The notes under the pieces were generated by a model. The model was not told the origin of the DNA and searched no databases. It was given only the letters and a program-made list of their open reading frames with translations. From contig NZ_CP081006.1 in the NCBI RefSeq assembly GCF_022317005.1, positions 124,001 through 188,000 of the forward strand: a DNA stretch of 64,000 bases, given 5' to 3'. This document shows, piece by piece, positions 1-8,165 of this stretch (position 1 is the first letter of the stretch; the number at the start of each line of letters is the position of its first letter). This stretch comes from Mycobacterium sp. IDR2000157661 (GTDB lineage: Bacteria; Actinomycetota; Actinomycetes; Mycobacteriales; Mycobacteriaceae). The translations under genes and the position numbers were made by a program.

Positions 1-216
1 CTCGTCCGGCACCGAGAGAGCAAGCAGTCGTCGACTTCGGTTCAACGTCAACGGGATCACGTGCGATGTCACCGTGGCTTGCGCGACAATCTCGGCATAG
101 ACGGCCGCGACGACTCTTTCGACCTCAACGCGCGAACGCTCGGGATACTTCGCGCAGAGGTTGCACACCAGACTCTCGAGCTCGTCGTGCACCAGAGGTT
201 CGGCGAATGCGGCCAT
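1..216 (-). CDS. Three-helix-bundle dimerization-domain protein (partial, 3' end off the window)
   Basis: A reading frame on the minus strand starts at ATG 216 and runs without a stop to the left edge, giving the first 72 residues. The piece is a helical, acidic module with a pattern like AKYPERSRVEVERVV, then AVYAEI and VTSHVIPL. This resembles the small three-helix-bundle dimerization domain of actinobacterial proteins that often sit beside DosR-type dormancy genes. A DosR-like box lies 33 bases upstream of the start, so hypoxic induction is inferred. The family assignment rests on pattern memory only; the C-terminal part is not visible. Confidence 0.5.
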   Translation of the reverse strand, partial: MAAFAEPLVHDELESLVCNLCAKYPERSRVEVERVVAAVYAEIVAQATVTSHVIPLTLNRSRRLLALSVPDE

Positions 217-248
217 TCCGCAAGTCTTCGCTGCGGAGATGATCACTG

Positions 249-268
249 CTACGGACCAAAGTCACCGG
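249..268. promoter_or_regulatory. DosR/DevR-like operator upstream of the three-helix-bundle gene
   Basis: The core GGACCAAAGTCAC matches 13 of 20 positions of the published DosR consensus TTSGGGACTWWAGTCCCSAA when aligned by eye. It sits just upstream of the minus-strand start at 216, where an activator site would be expected. A second, better box lies at 1429-1448. Binding is inferred. Confidence 0.45.
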
Positions 269-304
269 TGACGGTCCCGAGAGTCACTCCGCGAGCCGGC
301 CCGC

Positions 305-1333
305 TCATTGCAGCGGTGTGCCGTCCAGGTCGGTGACCACCTCGTCGATCGGCCGCCTCGGCGTCGAAGGCAGCGGATCTGCCCCCACCGGGGCCCAGCC
401 GATCCGGAACATCATCTGGGGATACTCGCGGTTGTCGAAGACCTCCGCCATGATCGCGTCACGGGTTTCGCCGATCTCCAACGGTTCAGACACCGGGCAC
501 GTCGCCAGACCGAACGAGGTCGCCGTCAGCAGTGCCATGCTGGTCGCCTCCCCTGCGCGTAGTCGCGCGAGATCATCGTCGGCCGCGGAGCCCAGGGCCA
601 GCAGTGCGGCGTGGTCCTCGCCGGCGGCGGCATCGCCGGGTGAGTTCATTACACCCGCGGCGAATCGGCGACCGAGCAGGGACGCCGTGGCGGGTGCGGG
701 GATGTTTCGCGCGGGCACACCCGTGGTGGCGGCACGCCGGCCGCTCCATGCACTCAACTCCGCGCGGTAGCCACTGTCGTGATCGTGACGCGAGACGGCC
801 TCGGCGACAATCCCGCTGATGTCGCGCGACATCTCGACGCAGCGCAGCTGAATTCCCATACGAGCGGTCCTGGCGCCGATCGTGGCAACGTCGCCGCGAG
901 GCACCGGCCACGGGCTGAAGTGCCGACGGTCGGTGCGCCGGCGCGGGATCGCCGCAGCCAGTGCCACGTCGTGGTGGTCGGCCGGCGACGATGAGAGCAG
1001 AACCGACGCCAGGTGCGAAGGTTCTGCGGGATTGGGGAACCGACTCACCCGTGCCCGCCAGCCCAGCGCCGAAAGCGCGATCACCGCGTGGTTCAGAACC
1101 AAGCCGCAACTGACCATGAGCTCGCGCCGATCCGGGTCGGCATGGATCAGGTGGTGGGTGGGGTCGGCGTAGAGATGGAGGCTGCGCTCACCCACCATCC
1201 AGCGCCACGGCTGGCTGTTGTGTATCGACGGCGCGCGCGTCGCCAACGTCAATGCCGTCCGGATGGTCTGCGCATCGGGGAACTCCGCCGACTTGGAAAC
1301 GTCGGCAAGCCCACTCTGATCGAGGATCGTCAC
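305..1333 (-). CDS. Acg-family nitroreductase-fold protein (Rv2032-like)
   Basis: This 342-aa protein belongs to the Acg subfamily of the nitroreductase fold, FMN-binding proteins induced in hypoxic or dormant mycobacteria. Near the N-terminus is the family hallmark RAPSIHNSQPWRW, followed by a core with R(R)RTDRRHFSP and a C-terminal segment RIGWAPVGADPLPSTPRRP. M. tuberculosis Acg (Rv2032) is about 331 aa, close to this length. I chose GTG 1333; a TTG at 1378 would add 15 residues with no better ribosome site. It is divergent from fdxA, and a DosR-like box lies between the two, so both are probably hypoxia-induced. The enzymatic substrate of Acg proteins is not settled; some have lost reductase activity. 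Confidence 0.85.
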   Translation of the reverse strand: MTILDQSGLADVSKSAEFPDAQTIRTALTLATRAPSIHNSQPWRWMVGERSLHLYADPTHHLIHADPDRRELMVSCGLVLNHAVIALSALGWRARVSRFPNPAEPSHLASVLLSSSPADHHDVALAAAIPRRRTDRRHFSPWPVPRGDVATIGARTARMGIQLRCVEMSRDISGIVAEAVSRHDHDSGYRAELSAWSGRRAATTGVPARNIPAPATASLLGRRFAAGVMNSPGDAAAGEDHAALLALGSAADDDLARLRAGEATSMALLTATSFGLATCPVSEPLEIGETRDAIMAEVFDNREYPQMMFRIGWAPVGADPLPSTPRRPIDEVVTDLDGTPLQ

Positions 1334-1428
1334 GGTGCAATGGTCACGCCACCGACAACCCGTGACACAGGGCAACAAGTCACATATCCGGGTTACTCCT
1401 GTCCCGTCACGGCGGGGGCGACCTAGTC

Positions 1429-1448
1429 TGGGGGACCAAAGTCACTGC
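1429..1448. promoter_or_regulatory. DosR/DevR-like operator in the acg-fdxA divergent region
   Basis: The sequence TGGGGGACCAAAGTCACTGC matches 14 of 20 positions of the DosR consensus, with GGGAC and AGTC intact at the correct spacing. It lies 57 bases upstream of fdxA and 96 bases upstream of the divergent Acg-family start. Orthologues of both genes (Rv2007c and Rv2032) are DosR targets in M. tuberculosis, which supports the call. Confidence 0.6.
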
Positions 1449-1504
1449 GACCGGGGGCCATCGGCTCCTTCACCCGCATCTTGGCGGTGCCCTAGCCTCG
1501 CGGC

Positions 1505-1858
1505 ATGACCTATGTGATCGGTTCTGCGTGTGTCGATGTGATGGATAAGGCGTGCGTGCAGGAATGTCCGGCGGATTGCATCTACGAGGGGGCGCGTTCG
1601 CTCTACATCAATCCCGACGAATGCGTTGATTGCGGCGCGTGCAAGCTGATCTGCCGGGTCGGAGCGATCGAGTACGAGGTCGACCTGCCCGAGGAGGACC
1701 GCGTGCACCTGGCCGACAACGCCGCGTTCTTCACCACCGTGCTGCCGGGTCGAGAAGAGCCGTTGGGGTCACCGGGCGGCGCCTACGCGGTGGGGCGGGT
1801 CGGCGTGGACACTCCGCTGGTGGCGGCCATGCCCCCCAACACGGCCGCGGCCCACTGA
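1505..1858 (+). CDS. fdxA: Seven-iron ferredoxin FdxA
   Basis: A 117-aa ferredoxin starting MTYVIGSACVDVMDKACV. Cysteines at 9, 17, 21 and 25 and at 40, 43, 46 and 50 give the CxxxxxxxCxxxC and CxxCxxCxxxC patterns that bind one 3Fe-4S and one 4Fe-4S cluster. The C-terminal LPGR...PLGSPGGA and GVDTPLVAAMP match mycobacterial FdxA (Rv2007c, about 114 aa). It is a soluble electron carrier, probably serving redox enzymes under low oxygen. The DosR-like box upstream supports hypoxic induction. One oddity is that the proline usually following the third CxxC cysteine block is replaced (CKLIC). A GC-rich hairpin follows the stop codon. Confidence 0.93.
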   Translation: MTYVIGSACVDVMDKACVQECPADCIYEGARSLYINPDECVDCGACKLICRVGAIEYEVDLPEEDRVHLADNAAFFTTVLPGREEPLGSPGGAYAVGRVGVDTPLVAAMPPNTAAAH

Positions 1859-1864
1859 CCACAG

Positions 1865-1921
1865 AACCAGGGAGGGGGAGAGCCCCCGCCGACGTTGACG
1901 TCGACGGGGGCCTTCCTGGTT
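1865..1921 (+). terminator. Hairpin terminator after fdxA
   Basis: Inner arms GCCCCCG-CGACG (1882-1894) and CGTCG-CGGGGGC (1899-1911) are enclosed by outer arms AACCAGG (1865-1871) and CCTGGTT (1915-1921). The stem begins a few bases after the fdxA stop and lacks a T-tract, as is common for mycobacterial intrinsic terminators. Confidence 0.65.
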
Positions 1922-2122
1922 GCTACGCACGATCCGGCGATCATCGACGCACATCCGATGCGTCTCGGCGTATAGCGGCATGCGGCAGGACCGGTTGTCC
2001 GCGCGCTGCCGCGCCAGGCGTAGCGTGGAACCGATGGCCACCACACCCGGGAACTTGCGAACGACCGACCGCGTGGCTGCCCGGCGGTCCGTGACTCGTC
2101 GCTGCGAGAACAGCGCGCGGTA

Positions 2123-2284
2123 ATGGCGAGTCCGGATTCGAGTCGCGCCACCTGCCCTCGTTGCGGCAGTTCGGAGATTTATGTGGTCAACGACTCGCGC
2201 AGCCTGCGGACCCAACTGTGGGAATGCGGCGACTGCGAGAAGAAGTTCCACATGGCGCGTGCCCGCCCCGCCGTACCGGAATAG
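2123..2284 (+). CDS. Small zinc-ribbon protein
   Basis: A 53-aa open reading frame from ATG 2123 to TAG 2284. Two CxxC knuckles, CPRCGSSEIYVV near residue 11 and WECGDCEKKFHMA near residue 35, frame a classic single zinc ribbon, and it ends MARARPAVPE. The arrangement looks like a DNA-, RNA- or ribosome-associated zinc ribbon, but no partner can be named. The knuckle spacing and high third-position GC argue that it is real despite its length. No strong ribosome-binding site is visible. Confidence 0.6.
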   Translation: MASPDSSRATCPRCGSSEIYVVNDSRSLRTQLWECGDCEKKFHMARARPAVPE

Positions 2285-2314
2285 GCGTCGACCGCTAACG
2301 GTTGCTGCTCGCTT

Positions 2315-2380
2315 CGGTCACGAACACCAGACGACGACCTCGATCACGTTGATCTGGTGTTTGAATCGGGTTCGTGACCG
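2315..2380. repeat. Nested inverted repeat
   Basis: The left arm CGGTCACGAACACCAGA (2315-2331) pairs first with TCTGGTG (2353-2359) and then with GTTCGTGACCG (2370-2380), leaving a bulge of about ten bases in the right arm. It sits between the zinc-ribbon gene and the small membrane protein gene. It may be a terminator or a structured leader; no T-tract is present. Confidence 0.45.
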
Positions 2381-2408
2381 ATGACCGAAGAGACGCCGGA
2401 TGGGGTGG

Positions 2409-2708
2409 ATGACACTCACGTCGGCGGTCCTGCTGGTCATGGTGGTCGCCGTCGTCTCTGCGGTGTTCGGATATCTGGCCTCCGCGCGGAGCAGGAGAAG
2501 AGCGCGGCTGCCTTTCGTGACCGGGTTTTTCTGCGGGATGCTCGCATTCGGCATAGCGCGCAGGCGGCGCAGTGGTCTATCCCGCGCGGCGCGGGCATGC
2601 GTGTCGATGTCACCACACCTGCTGCGGCGCATTTCGCCGTCGTATCGGCCCGACCCGCCGTGGGTCCACCTCCTCAGACGCCGAGGCGCCGCGGGAAGCA
2701 GCCACTGA
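2409..2708 (+). CDS. Small hypothetical membrane protein
   Basis: A 99-aa frame beginning MTLTSAVLLVMVVAVVSAVF. One clear transmembrane segment (about residues 4-21) is followed by a basic loop SARSRRRAR, a second hydrophobic stretch (LPFVTGFFCGMLAFGIA), and then an arginine-rich tail of low information. I do not recognise the family. The start is uncertain: ATG 2400 would add three residues. The C-terminal 40 residues could be read-through of non-coding DNA, so the stop context is less convincing than the membrane part. It lies 94 bases ahead of the acyl-CoA dehydrogenase operon. Confidence 0.45.
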   Translation: MTLTSAVLLVMVVAVVSAVFGYLASARSRRRARLPFVTGFFCGMLAFGIARRRRSGLSRAARACVSMSPHLLRRISPSYRPDPPWVHLLRRRGAAGSSH

Positions 2709-2802
2709 CGGGGATCGGGCCCGCCGTGAACGGCCGGCCGCATCGGTTCGAAACCTGCTGACAGAATCGTGGGATGCGACCGAAGCGCCGCCGGAACGGC
2801 TC

Positions 2803-3957
2803 ATGACACCGCACGTCTCCGTTCCCCGCTTGGTTCCACCCGCGACGACCGGGCCCGCGACCACGGAGAGACTCCGTGGGCAGGTTCGCGAGTTCCTCGC
2901 CGACCAACTCGCCGCCGGAGCGTTCACGCCGTCTGTCGACGCTTGGTTGACGGGCTGGGACGAGGACTTCACCGCCGCCCTGGCGGCCCGCGGTTGGCTG
3001 GGCATGACGGTGCCGGTCGAGTACGGCGGACACGGGCGCTCGTTCCTCGAACGTTTCGCGGTCACCGAGGAACTGCTGGCGGCCGGCGCGCCGGTGGCCG
3101 CCCACTGGATCGCTGACCGGCAGATCGTCCCGTCCTTGCTCAAGTACGGAACCGAACTCCAGAGGTCGGAGTTCCTGCCGGAAATCACCCGCGGACAGTG
3201 CTTCTTCGGCATCGGCATGAGTGAGCCCGACTCGGGATCGGACCTCGCGAGCGTGCGCACGAAGGCCACGCGGGTCGACGGCGGCTGGTCGCTCGCCGGT
3301 ACCAAGGCTTGGACCTCGGGCGCCCACCGCGCACACGCGTTCATCGCTCTGGCGCGGACCGCGCCGGTGGATCCGGAGAATCGGCACGCCGGCATGAGCC
3401 AGTTCATCGTCGACCTGCGAGGTCCGGGTGTACAGATCCGCCCGATCGTCTCGATGAACGGCGCGCACCACTTCAACGAGGTGATCCTCGACGATGCCTT
3501 CGTGCCGGACACCATGGTGTTCGGAGAGATCGGCGCCGGCTGGCGGCAGGTGACGTCGGAGTTGGCGTTCGAGCGAAGCGGCCCGGAGCGGTTCTTGTCC
3601 ACTTTCGTGCTGCTGGCCGCGTGTGTTGACGAAATGGCTTCGCCCCGTTGTGCTCCCGATGCCGACCTGGGCAGGCTGGTGGCCCGCGTCGCCGGGCTGC
3701 ACCAGATGTCGACGGCGGTGGCGGGCGCATTGGAGCGCGATACCCCCGCCGAAGTGCCTGCGGCAGTGGTCAAGGTGCTCGGCACCACCACCGAAGGCGA
3801 CATCGCCGAATTCGCCGGTGTGCTCGACGGTCTCACGGAACCCGAGTTCTCGCGCCTGGTGTCGGCGGCTGCCGATCAGCGTCCGGGATTCACCCTGCGC
3901 GGCGGAACGAACGAGGTGCTGCGTGGTGTGATCGCCCGAGGGCTGGGCCTGCGATGA
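2803..3957 (+). CDS. Acyl-CoA dehydrogenase (FadE-type), subunit 1
   Basis: A 384-aa acyl-CoA dehydrogenase, a FAD flavoenzyme that oxidises an acyl-CoA at the alpha-beta bond. An N-terminal helical domain (with AARGWLGMTVPVEYGGHGRS) leads into the flavin-contact motif GIGMSEPDSGSDLASVRTKA, then the beta domain and a C-terminal helical domain ending RGGTNEVLRGVIARGLGLR. ATG 2803 gives a normal family length; the frame is open further upstream but that part is not protein-like. Its stop overlaps the start of a second, divergent acyl-CoA dehydrogenase (ATGA). Such adjacent pairs in actinobacteria often form alpha2beta2 heterotetramers, for instance in steroid side-chain degradation. The substrate here is unknown. 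Confidence 0.88.
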   Translation: MTPHVSVPRLVPPATTGPATTERLRGQVREFLADQLAAGAFTPSVDAWLTGWDEDFTAALAARGWLGMTVPVEYGGHGRSFLERFAVTEELLAAGAPVAAHWIADRQIVPSLLKYGTELQRSEFLPEITRGQCFFGIGMSEPDSGSDLASVRTKATRVDGGWSLAGTKAWTSGAHRAHAFIALARTAPVDPENRHAGMSQFIVDLRGPGVQIRPIVSMNGAHHFNEVILDDAFVPDTMVFGEIGAGWRQVTSELAFERSGPERFLSTFVLLAACVDEMASPRCAPDADLGRLVARVAGLHQMSTAVAGALERDTPAEVPAAVVKVLGTTTEGDIAEFAGVLDGLTEPEFSRLVSAAADQRPGFTLRGGTNEVLRGVIARGLGLR

Positions 3958-4982
3958 GACCGGTTGTCGATCCGGACCTCGCTGCCATGATGGAGGCGGT
4001 GTTCACCGAGTATCGAGATGCGCATCCCAATGCGCCCGTGGCGCACCGCGACGCCGGGTTGTGGCAGCGCCTCGACGAACTCGGTCTGGTGCGGTTGACG
4101 GGCGCCGAGGACGTCGGCGGAAGCGGAGCGGGCTGGTTCGAAGCCGCCGAGCTTCTTTCGGCCGCCGCCCGCCACGCGGTCCGAATTCCGCTGGCCGAAC
4201 ACGACCTACTGGCCTGCTGGCTGCTCGACGCGGCCGGTGTGACCGGTGAGGGCAGCGACCGCGCCGTTCGCACCGTCTGCCGACTCGACGCCGAGGGCGC
4301 GGCGCGAAACGTCCCCTGGGCGACGGGCGCCGACCGAATCGCGTTGGTGTGGCCGGTCGGTTCCGGCTACCACGGCGCCGACGTCGACATTGCAACGGTG
4401 GAGATCACCCCCGGGCGCAACGCGATCGGTGAGCCGCGGGACTCGGTGGCCGCGGACCTGTCCCTGCTCGACGGAGTTCCCGTCGCCGCGGCGCTGGTGA
4501 CGCAGCTCGACATGAAAGCAGCTCTGATTCGGTCGATTCAGATCTGCTCAGCGCTCGATCGCATAGTCGAGCTCTCGATCGAGCACGCCGTTTCTCGCAA
4601 GCAGTTCGGTCGCCCGCTGTCACGCTTCCAAGCGGTGCAGAGCTTGATCGCCGACCTCGCCGCCGAGGCTGCGCTGGCCAGGGCCGCCACCGAATCCACG
4701 CTGGCCCAGGCGGTCGGCACGGAGTGGTCGGCTGAGGACCTCGAATTCCGCGTCGCGGTGGCGCGTTCATGCACGGGCCACGCGGCGTCGGCGGTCGTCC
4801 GCAACGCCCACCAGGTGCATGGCGCGATGGGCACCACGCGCGAACATCGACTGCACGAGTTCACCCGCGCGGCGCTGGCGTGGCGTTCGGAGTTCGGGTC
4901 CGTGCGGTACTGGGACGAGAAGGTCACCGAGGTCGCGCTCGGCGCCGGCGCCGCCGGCTTGTGGAGCACGATCGCTCGTTGA
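3954..4982 (+). CDS. Acyl-CoA dehydrogenase-like, subunit 2
   Basis: A 342-aa acyl-CoA dehydrogenase relative starting at ATG 3954, overlapping the previous stop by four bases. The N-terminal domain has LDELGLVRLTGAEDVGGSGAGW. The middle beta domain is poorly conserved, and the C-terminal domain holds YSRKQFGRPLSRFQAVQ-like helices (SRKQFGRPLSRFQAVQSLIA) and VHGAMGTTREHRLHEFTR. The shorter length and weak flavin motifs are typical of the partner subunit in heterotetrameric FadE pairs, where only one subunit supplies the catalytic base. Translational coupling supports a complex with the upstream protein. Substrate unknown. Confidence 0.82.
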   Translation: MRPVVDPDLAAMMEAVFTEYRDAHPNAPVAHRDAGLWQRLDELGLVRLTGAEDVGGSGAGWFEAAELLSAAARHAVRIPLAEHDLLACWLLDAAGVTGEGSDRAVRTVCRLDAEGAARNVPWATGADRIALVWPVGSGYHGADVDIATVEITPGRNAIGEPRDSVAADLSLLDGVPVAAALVTQLDMKAALIRSIQICSALDRIVELSIEHAVSRKQFGRPLSRFQAVQSLIADLAAEAALARAATESTLAQAVGTEWSAEDLEFRVAVARSCTGHAASAVVRNAHQVHGAMGTTREHRLHEFTRAALAWRSEFGSVRYWDEKVTEVALGAGAAGLWSTIAR

Positions 4983-5091
4983 GCCCCTTCCGCCGCTCTT
5001 ACGGAGTTGCGTCGTCGACCACGGGCAGCGCTCCCACCTCGACAGTCGATTGTCTCGTTATGGTGTGGGCACCGAAGGCACCGGAGGGACG

Positions 5092-5940
5092 ATGACGAAC
5101 AACGCGGTCGGCAGGGTGGCCGGCAAGGTCGCATTCATCACGGGCGCCGCGCGCGGTCAGGGTCGCGAACATGCGATCCGGCTCGCGGAGGAGGGTGCAG
5201 ACATCATCGCCGTCGACCTGTGCGCCGACGTGGAAGCCGCAGGCTACCCCGGCGCCACCGAGGCAGACCTCGACGAGACGGCGAAGCTGGTGGAGAAGTC
5301 GGGGCGGCGCATCGTCACCGCCAAAGCCGATGTGCGGGACCTCGACGGCCTGCGAGCGGCGCTCCAGCGGGGAGTGGACGAGTTGGGCCGGCCGGACGTG
5401 GTGGTCGCCAACGCCGGTATCAGCGGCACCCCGGCGCCGGCCGCGTCGATCGAGGAGGACGCCTGGCAGACGATGCTCGACATCAACCTGACCGGGGTGT
5501 GGCACACCGCCAAGGTGGCGCTGCCGCATATGACCGACGGCCGCGGTGGATCGATCATCCTGGTGAGCTCGATGTTGGGGTTGCGCGGCGGCGGCTACAT
5601 GGCCCATTACGCGTCGGCCAAGCACGCGGTCGTCGGCCTGATGAACTCGCTGGCCAACGAGCTTGCCCCGCAGTGGATCCGGGTGAATTCGATCCATCCG
5701 GGCAACATCCGCACACCCATGCTCGACAACGACCAATTCGTCCGGATGATGCGGCCCGACCTATCGGAGCCGACCCTCGATGACGCCGCCGAGGTGGTCG
5801 GACAGTTCCACCTGCTGCCCGAACCGCTCATCGAGGCGCGCGCGGTCAGCAATGCCGTGGTGTTCCTCGCCTCGGATGAATCCATGTACATCACCGGCGC
5901 GGCGTTGCCGGTGGACGCGGGAGCCGTCGCGAAGTTCTGA
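5092..5940 (+). CDS. Mycofactocin-type SDR dehydrogenase
   Basis: A 282-aa short-chain dehydrogenase. The nucleotide-binding motif GAARGQGREHAIRLAEEGAD and the insert between strands two and three (about residues 41-66) are typical of the actinobacterial SDR group whose tightly held NAD is thought to be recycled by mycofactocin. The catalytic residues are NAG (about residue 107), Ser in ILVSSMLG, and YASAK. ATG 5092 has GGAGGGA eight bases upstream. It probably forms one transcription unit with the two acyl-CoA dehydrogenases and may oxidise a hydroxyl in the same degradative route. The substrate is inferred only as an alcohol. Confidence 0.87.
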   Translation: MTNNAVGRVAGKVAFITGAARGQGREHAIRLAEEGADIIAVDLCADVEAAGYPGATEADLDETAKLVEKSGRRIVTAKADVRDLDGLRAALQRGVDELGRPDVVVANAGISGTPAPAASIEEDAWQTMLDINLTGVWHTAKVALPHMTDGRGGSIILVSSMLGLRGGGYMAHYASAKHAVVGLMNSLANELAPQWIRVNSIHPGNIRTPMLDNDQFVRMMRPDLSEPTLDDAAEVVGQFHLLPEPLIEARAVSNAVVFLASDESMYITGAALPVDAGAVAKF

Positions 5941-5972
5941 CCGATCCGCAGAAATGTGGCCTGGAGCGCCGA

Positions 5973-7337
5973 CTATGCGCAGACGGCCCGTTCCAGCTCG
6001 CTCAGGGCGTCCTCGAGGTGGGTGAGCAACCGCTGAAGGTGCGGGATGCTGCGCCGGCAGCCGACAAGACCGAAGTCGAGGTTGTCGGCGTTGTTGGTCA
6101 GCGTGATGTTGAGCGCCTGACCGTCGAGTGCGATCGAGAACGGATAGTTGCCGTCGAGCCGGGCACCTTTCCAGTAAAGCGGTTCCCGGGCACCGGGCAC
6201 GTTCGAGATGACGATGTTGAACGGCGGCGGCGCCGACGAGACGAACCCGGGCACCAACCCGAGCGCCAGGCCCGACATGAGGAACGCCGACAGCGCAAGC
6301 GCTTGCGTCTTCGGCAGTTCGGCGAACACCCGCTTGTTGTCGCGCATCGAGGTGTTTATCGCGTCGAGTCGCTTGGCGGGGTCGACGATGTCGGTGGCCA
6401 AGTTGCACAGAATCGTGCCGACCATGTTGCCGCCTGCGTCCATCTCGTCCTTGGTGCGCAGACTGACCGGGACCATGGCCACCAACGGCGTTTCGGGCAG
6501 CGCCTCCTGCTCGATGAGGTAGGCCCGCAATGCACCCGCGCACATCGCCAACACCACGTCGTTGACGGTGACCCCGGCCGCGGACTTGATGGCTCGGAGC
6601 CGTGCCAGCGGATAGGACTGCGCGGCCGTCCGCCTCGCCCCGCCGATCGGGGTGTTGAACATCGTCTTGGGCGCCCGGAACGGCAGCGTCAGCTGTTGCT
6701 CGAGTAGCGCCGCGCGGGCGAGGCCGAGTGACGAAGGAGCCAGCGCCGCAACCGAACCCACCGTTCCGGTGACCGATCGCAGCAGCGACCGCGACTCACC
6801 ACCGCCCTTATCTCTGCGCTTCGGAGCCAGTGCCCACGGCACCCGGATCTCACGGTCGCCGGGGTCGGGCGACATGGACCGCACCATGAGGCGCTGGGCC
6901 GAGATCCCGTCGAGCAGTGAATGGTGGATCTTGGTGTAGATCGCGAAGCGGCCGTCGTCGAGGCCCTCGACCAGGTGCGCTTCCCACAGGGGGCGGTGGC
7001 GGTCGAGAAGCGTGCCGTGCAGGCGCGAGGTCAGCTCGAGCAGTTCTCGAACGCGGCCTGGCTGCGGCAAGGCCGACCGGCGCAGGTGGTAGTCGATGTC
7101 GACCTCGTCGTCGATCGCCCACGCCAGGTTGGAGATGCCGCCGAGCAGCCGGCCCGGGTGCTTGCGGAACGTGGGCTGGAAGTCGTCGTTCTCGACGATC
7201 GCAGTATGCAGTTCCCTGATGAACTCAGGGCCGCTGCCCTCCGGTGGTTCGAAGAGTTGCAGGCCCGCGACATGCATCGGGTGCTCGCGCGATTCGCCGA
7301 CGAGGAACAGCGAGTCGGTCGGCGACATGATCTTCAT
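5973..7337 (-). CDS. WS/DGAT family O-acyltransferase (Tgs-like)
   Basis: A 454-aa wax ester synthase/diacylglycerol acyltransferase that joins acyl-CoA to an alcohol or diacylglycerol to make storage lipid at the membrane. The active-site motif HHSLLDG lies at residues 138-144, with the family opening MKIMSPTDSLFLVGE. The C-terminal domain has the conserved NVPGAREPLYWKGARLDGNYP stretch. I chose ATG 7337; GTG 7355 would add six residues. It points toward and nearly meets the SDR gene. Mycobacteria carry many paralogues, so the substrate cannot be told. Confidence 0.9.
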   Translation of the reverse strand: MKIMSPTDSLFLVGESREHPMHVAGLQLFEPPEGSGPEFIRELHTAIVENDDFQPTFRKHPGRLLGGISNLAWAIDDEVDIDYHLRRSALPQPGRVRELLELTSRLHGTLLDRHRPLWEAHLVEGLDDGRFAIYTKIHHSLLDGISAQRLMVRSMSPDPGDREIRVPWALAPKRRDKGGGESRSLLRSVTGTVGSVAALAPSSLGLARAALLEQQLTLPFRAPKTMFNTPIGGARRTAAQSYPLARLRAIKSAAGVTVNDVVLAMCAGALRAYLIEQEALPETPLVAMVPVSLRTKDEMDAGGNMVGTILCNLATDIVDPAKRLDAINTSMRDNKRVFAELPKTQALALSAFLMSGLALGLVPGFVSSAPPPFNIVISNVPGAREPLYWKGARLDGNYPFSIALDGQALNITLTNNADNLDFGLVGCRRSIPHLQRLLTHLEDALSELERAVCA

Positions 7338-7409
7338 CGTGGTGACGGTACCCACACCGTCGCCGATTCACGCTTGTTCGCCCCGAACTGCGGCGATTCG
7401 CCAGAAGTT

Positions 7410-8165
7410 TCACGCGCGCCGCAGCACCAGCAACTCCCCGGTGACCGTGCCCGCCTCCAGCAGCCGCCCGATGCTCGCGCTCTGCCGGTCGGCCAGCCGC
7501 CACGCCCGCGTGTGGCCGTACCGCTCGGTGAGCGCTTCGGTCACGGCCTGCTCGCGCTCGATCCACGCCGTCGGAATGGCTGGCAGTTCGGCGGTGCCCA
7601 GCCACTGCTCGACGGACAGCGCGGCGGCGGCGATCAACCCGCCGAGCCGGTCCGCGGTCGGGAAGTGGTTGTCGGGCAGCTCATCGGCCGGCAGTTCGCC
7701 GTGCTTGACGAAGACCAGCAGGCCGATTCGTCCGCCGGGGCGAACGGTACGGCGCAGTTCGTCGAGCAATTGCTGTTGGTCGGTGGTGGTGCAGAGCACC
7801 CCGAGCGACCACGCGGCGTCGAAACTGTGGTCGCGCGTCGGCAGCGTCGAACCGACCGCCCGGATAACGGGATGGTCGAAGAGCGCCGCGGCGGCCCGGC
7901 ATGCGCCCCGCTCGGGTTCGACGAGCATCGGCCGCACTGCACGCGACGTCGCGGCATAGGCGGCCGGACCACCGACCCCGGCGCCGCTGTCCAGCAGCGA
8001 CTCGCCGGGCGCCAACCGCATCTGCTCGATGAGCCAGTCGAGGGCGGCCGGGCTGCCGCTGCCCCGGCAGGCGGCCGGCATGTAGTGGTCTCGGCCGAGG
8101 TCCCTGGCGACGGTGGCGGTCCATTCGGCGATGGTGTCGAACTCGGCCTCCATCGCCTCGCTCAC
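7410..8165 (-). CDS. SAM-dependent methyltransferase
   Basis: A 251-aa class I methyltransferase. Motif I appears as ESLLDSGAGVGGPAAYAA near residue 45, and a post-motif stretch RPGGRIGLLVFVKHGELP matches motif III. GTG 8165 overlaps the stop of the upstream MTHFR-like gene (GTGA); ATG 8153 is the alternative. Coupling to a folate-dependent one-carbon enzyme suggests that the pair acts in one methyl-transfer route, but no substrate is evident. The family resembles ubiquinone/menaquinone- or sterol-type small-molecule methyltransferases. Confidence 0.75.
   Translation of the reverse strand: MSEAMEAEFDTIAEWTATVARDLGRDHYMPAACRGSGSPAALDWLIEQMRLAPGESLLDSGAGVGGPAAYAATSRAVRPMLVEPERGACRAAAALFDHPVIRAVGSTLPTRDHSFDAAWSLGVLCTTTDQQQLLDELRRTVRPGGRIGLLVFVKHGELPADELPDNHFPTADRLGGLIAAAALSVEQWLGTAELPAIPTAWIEREQAVTEALTERYGHTRAWRLADRQSASIGRLLEAGTVTGELLVLRRA

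Noticed and set aside
2381..2761. 126-codon frame starting MTEETPDGVDD overlapping the small membrane protein
   Set aside because: It lacks hydrophobic or domain structure, while the alternative frame has clear membrane helices.
2610..3836. Minus-strand frame opposite the first acyl-CoA dehydrogenase
   Set aside because: The plus strand shows the full dehydrogenase sequence; this is antisense noise.
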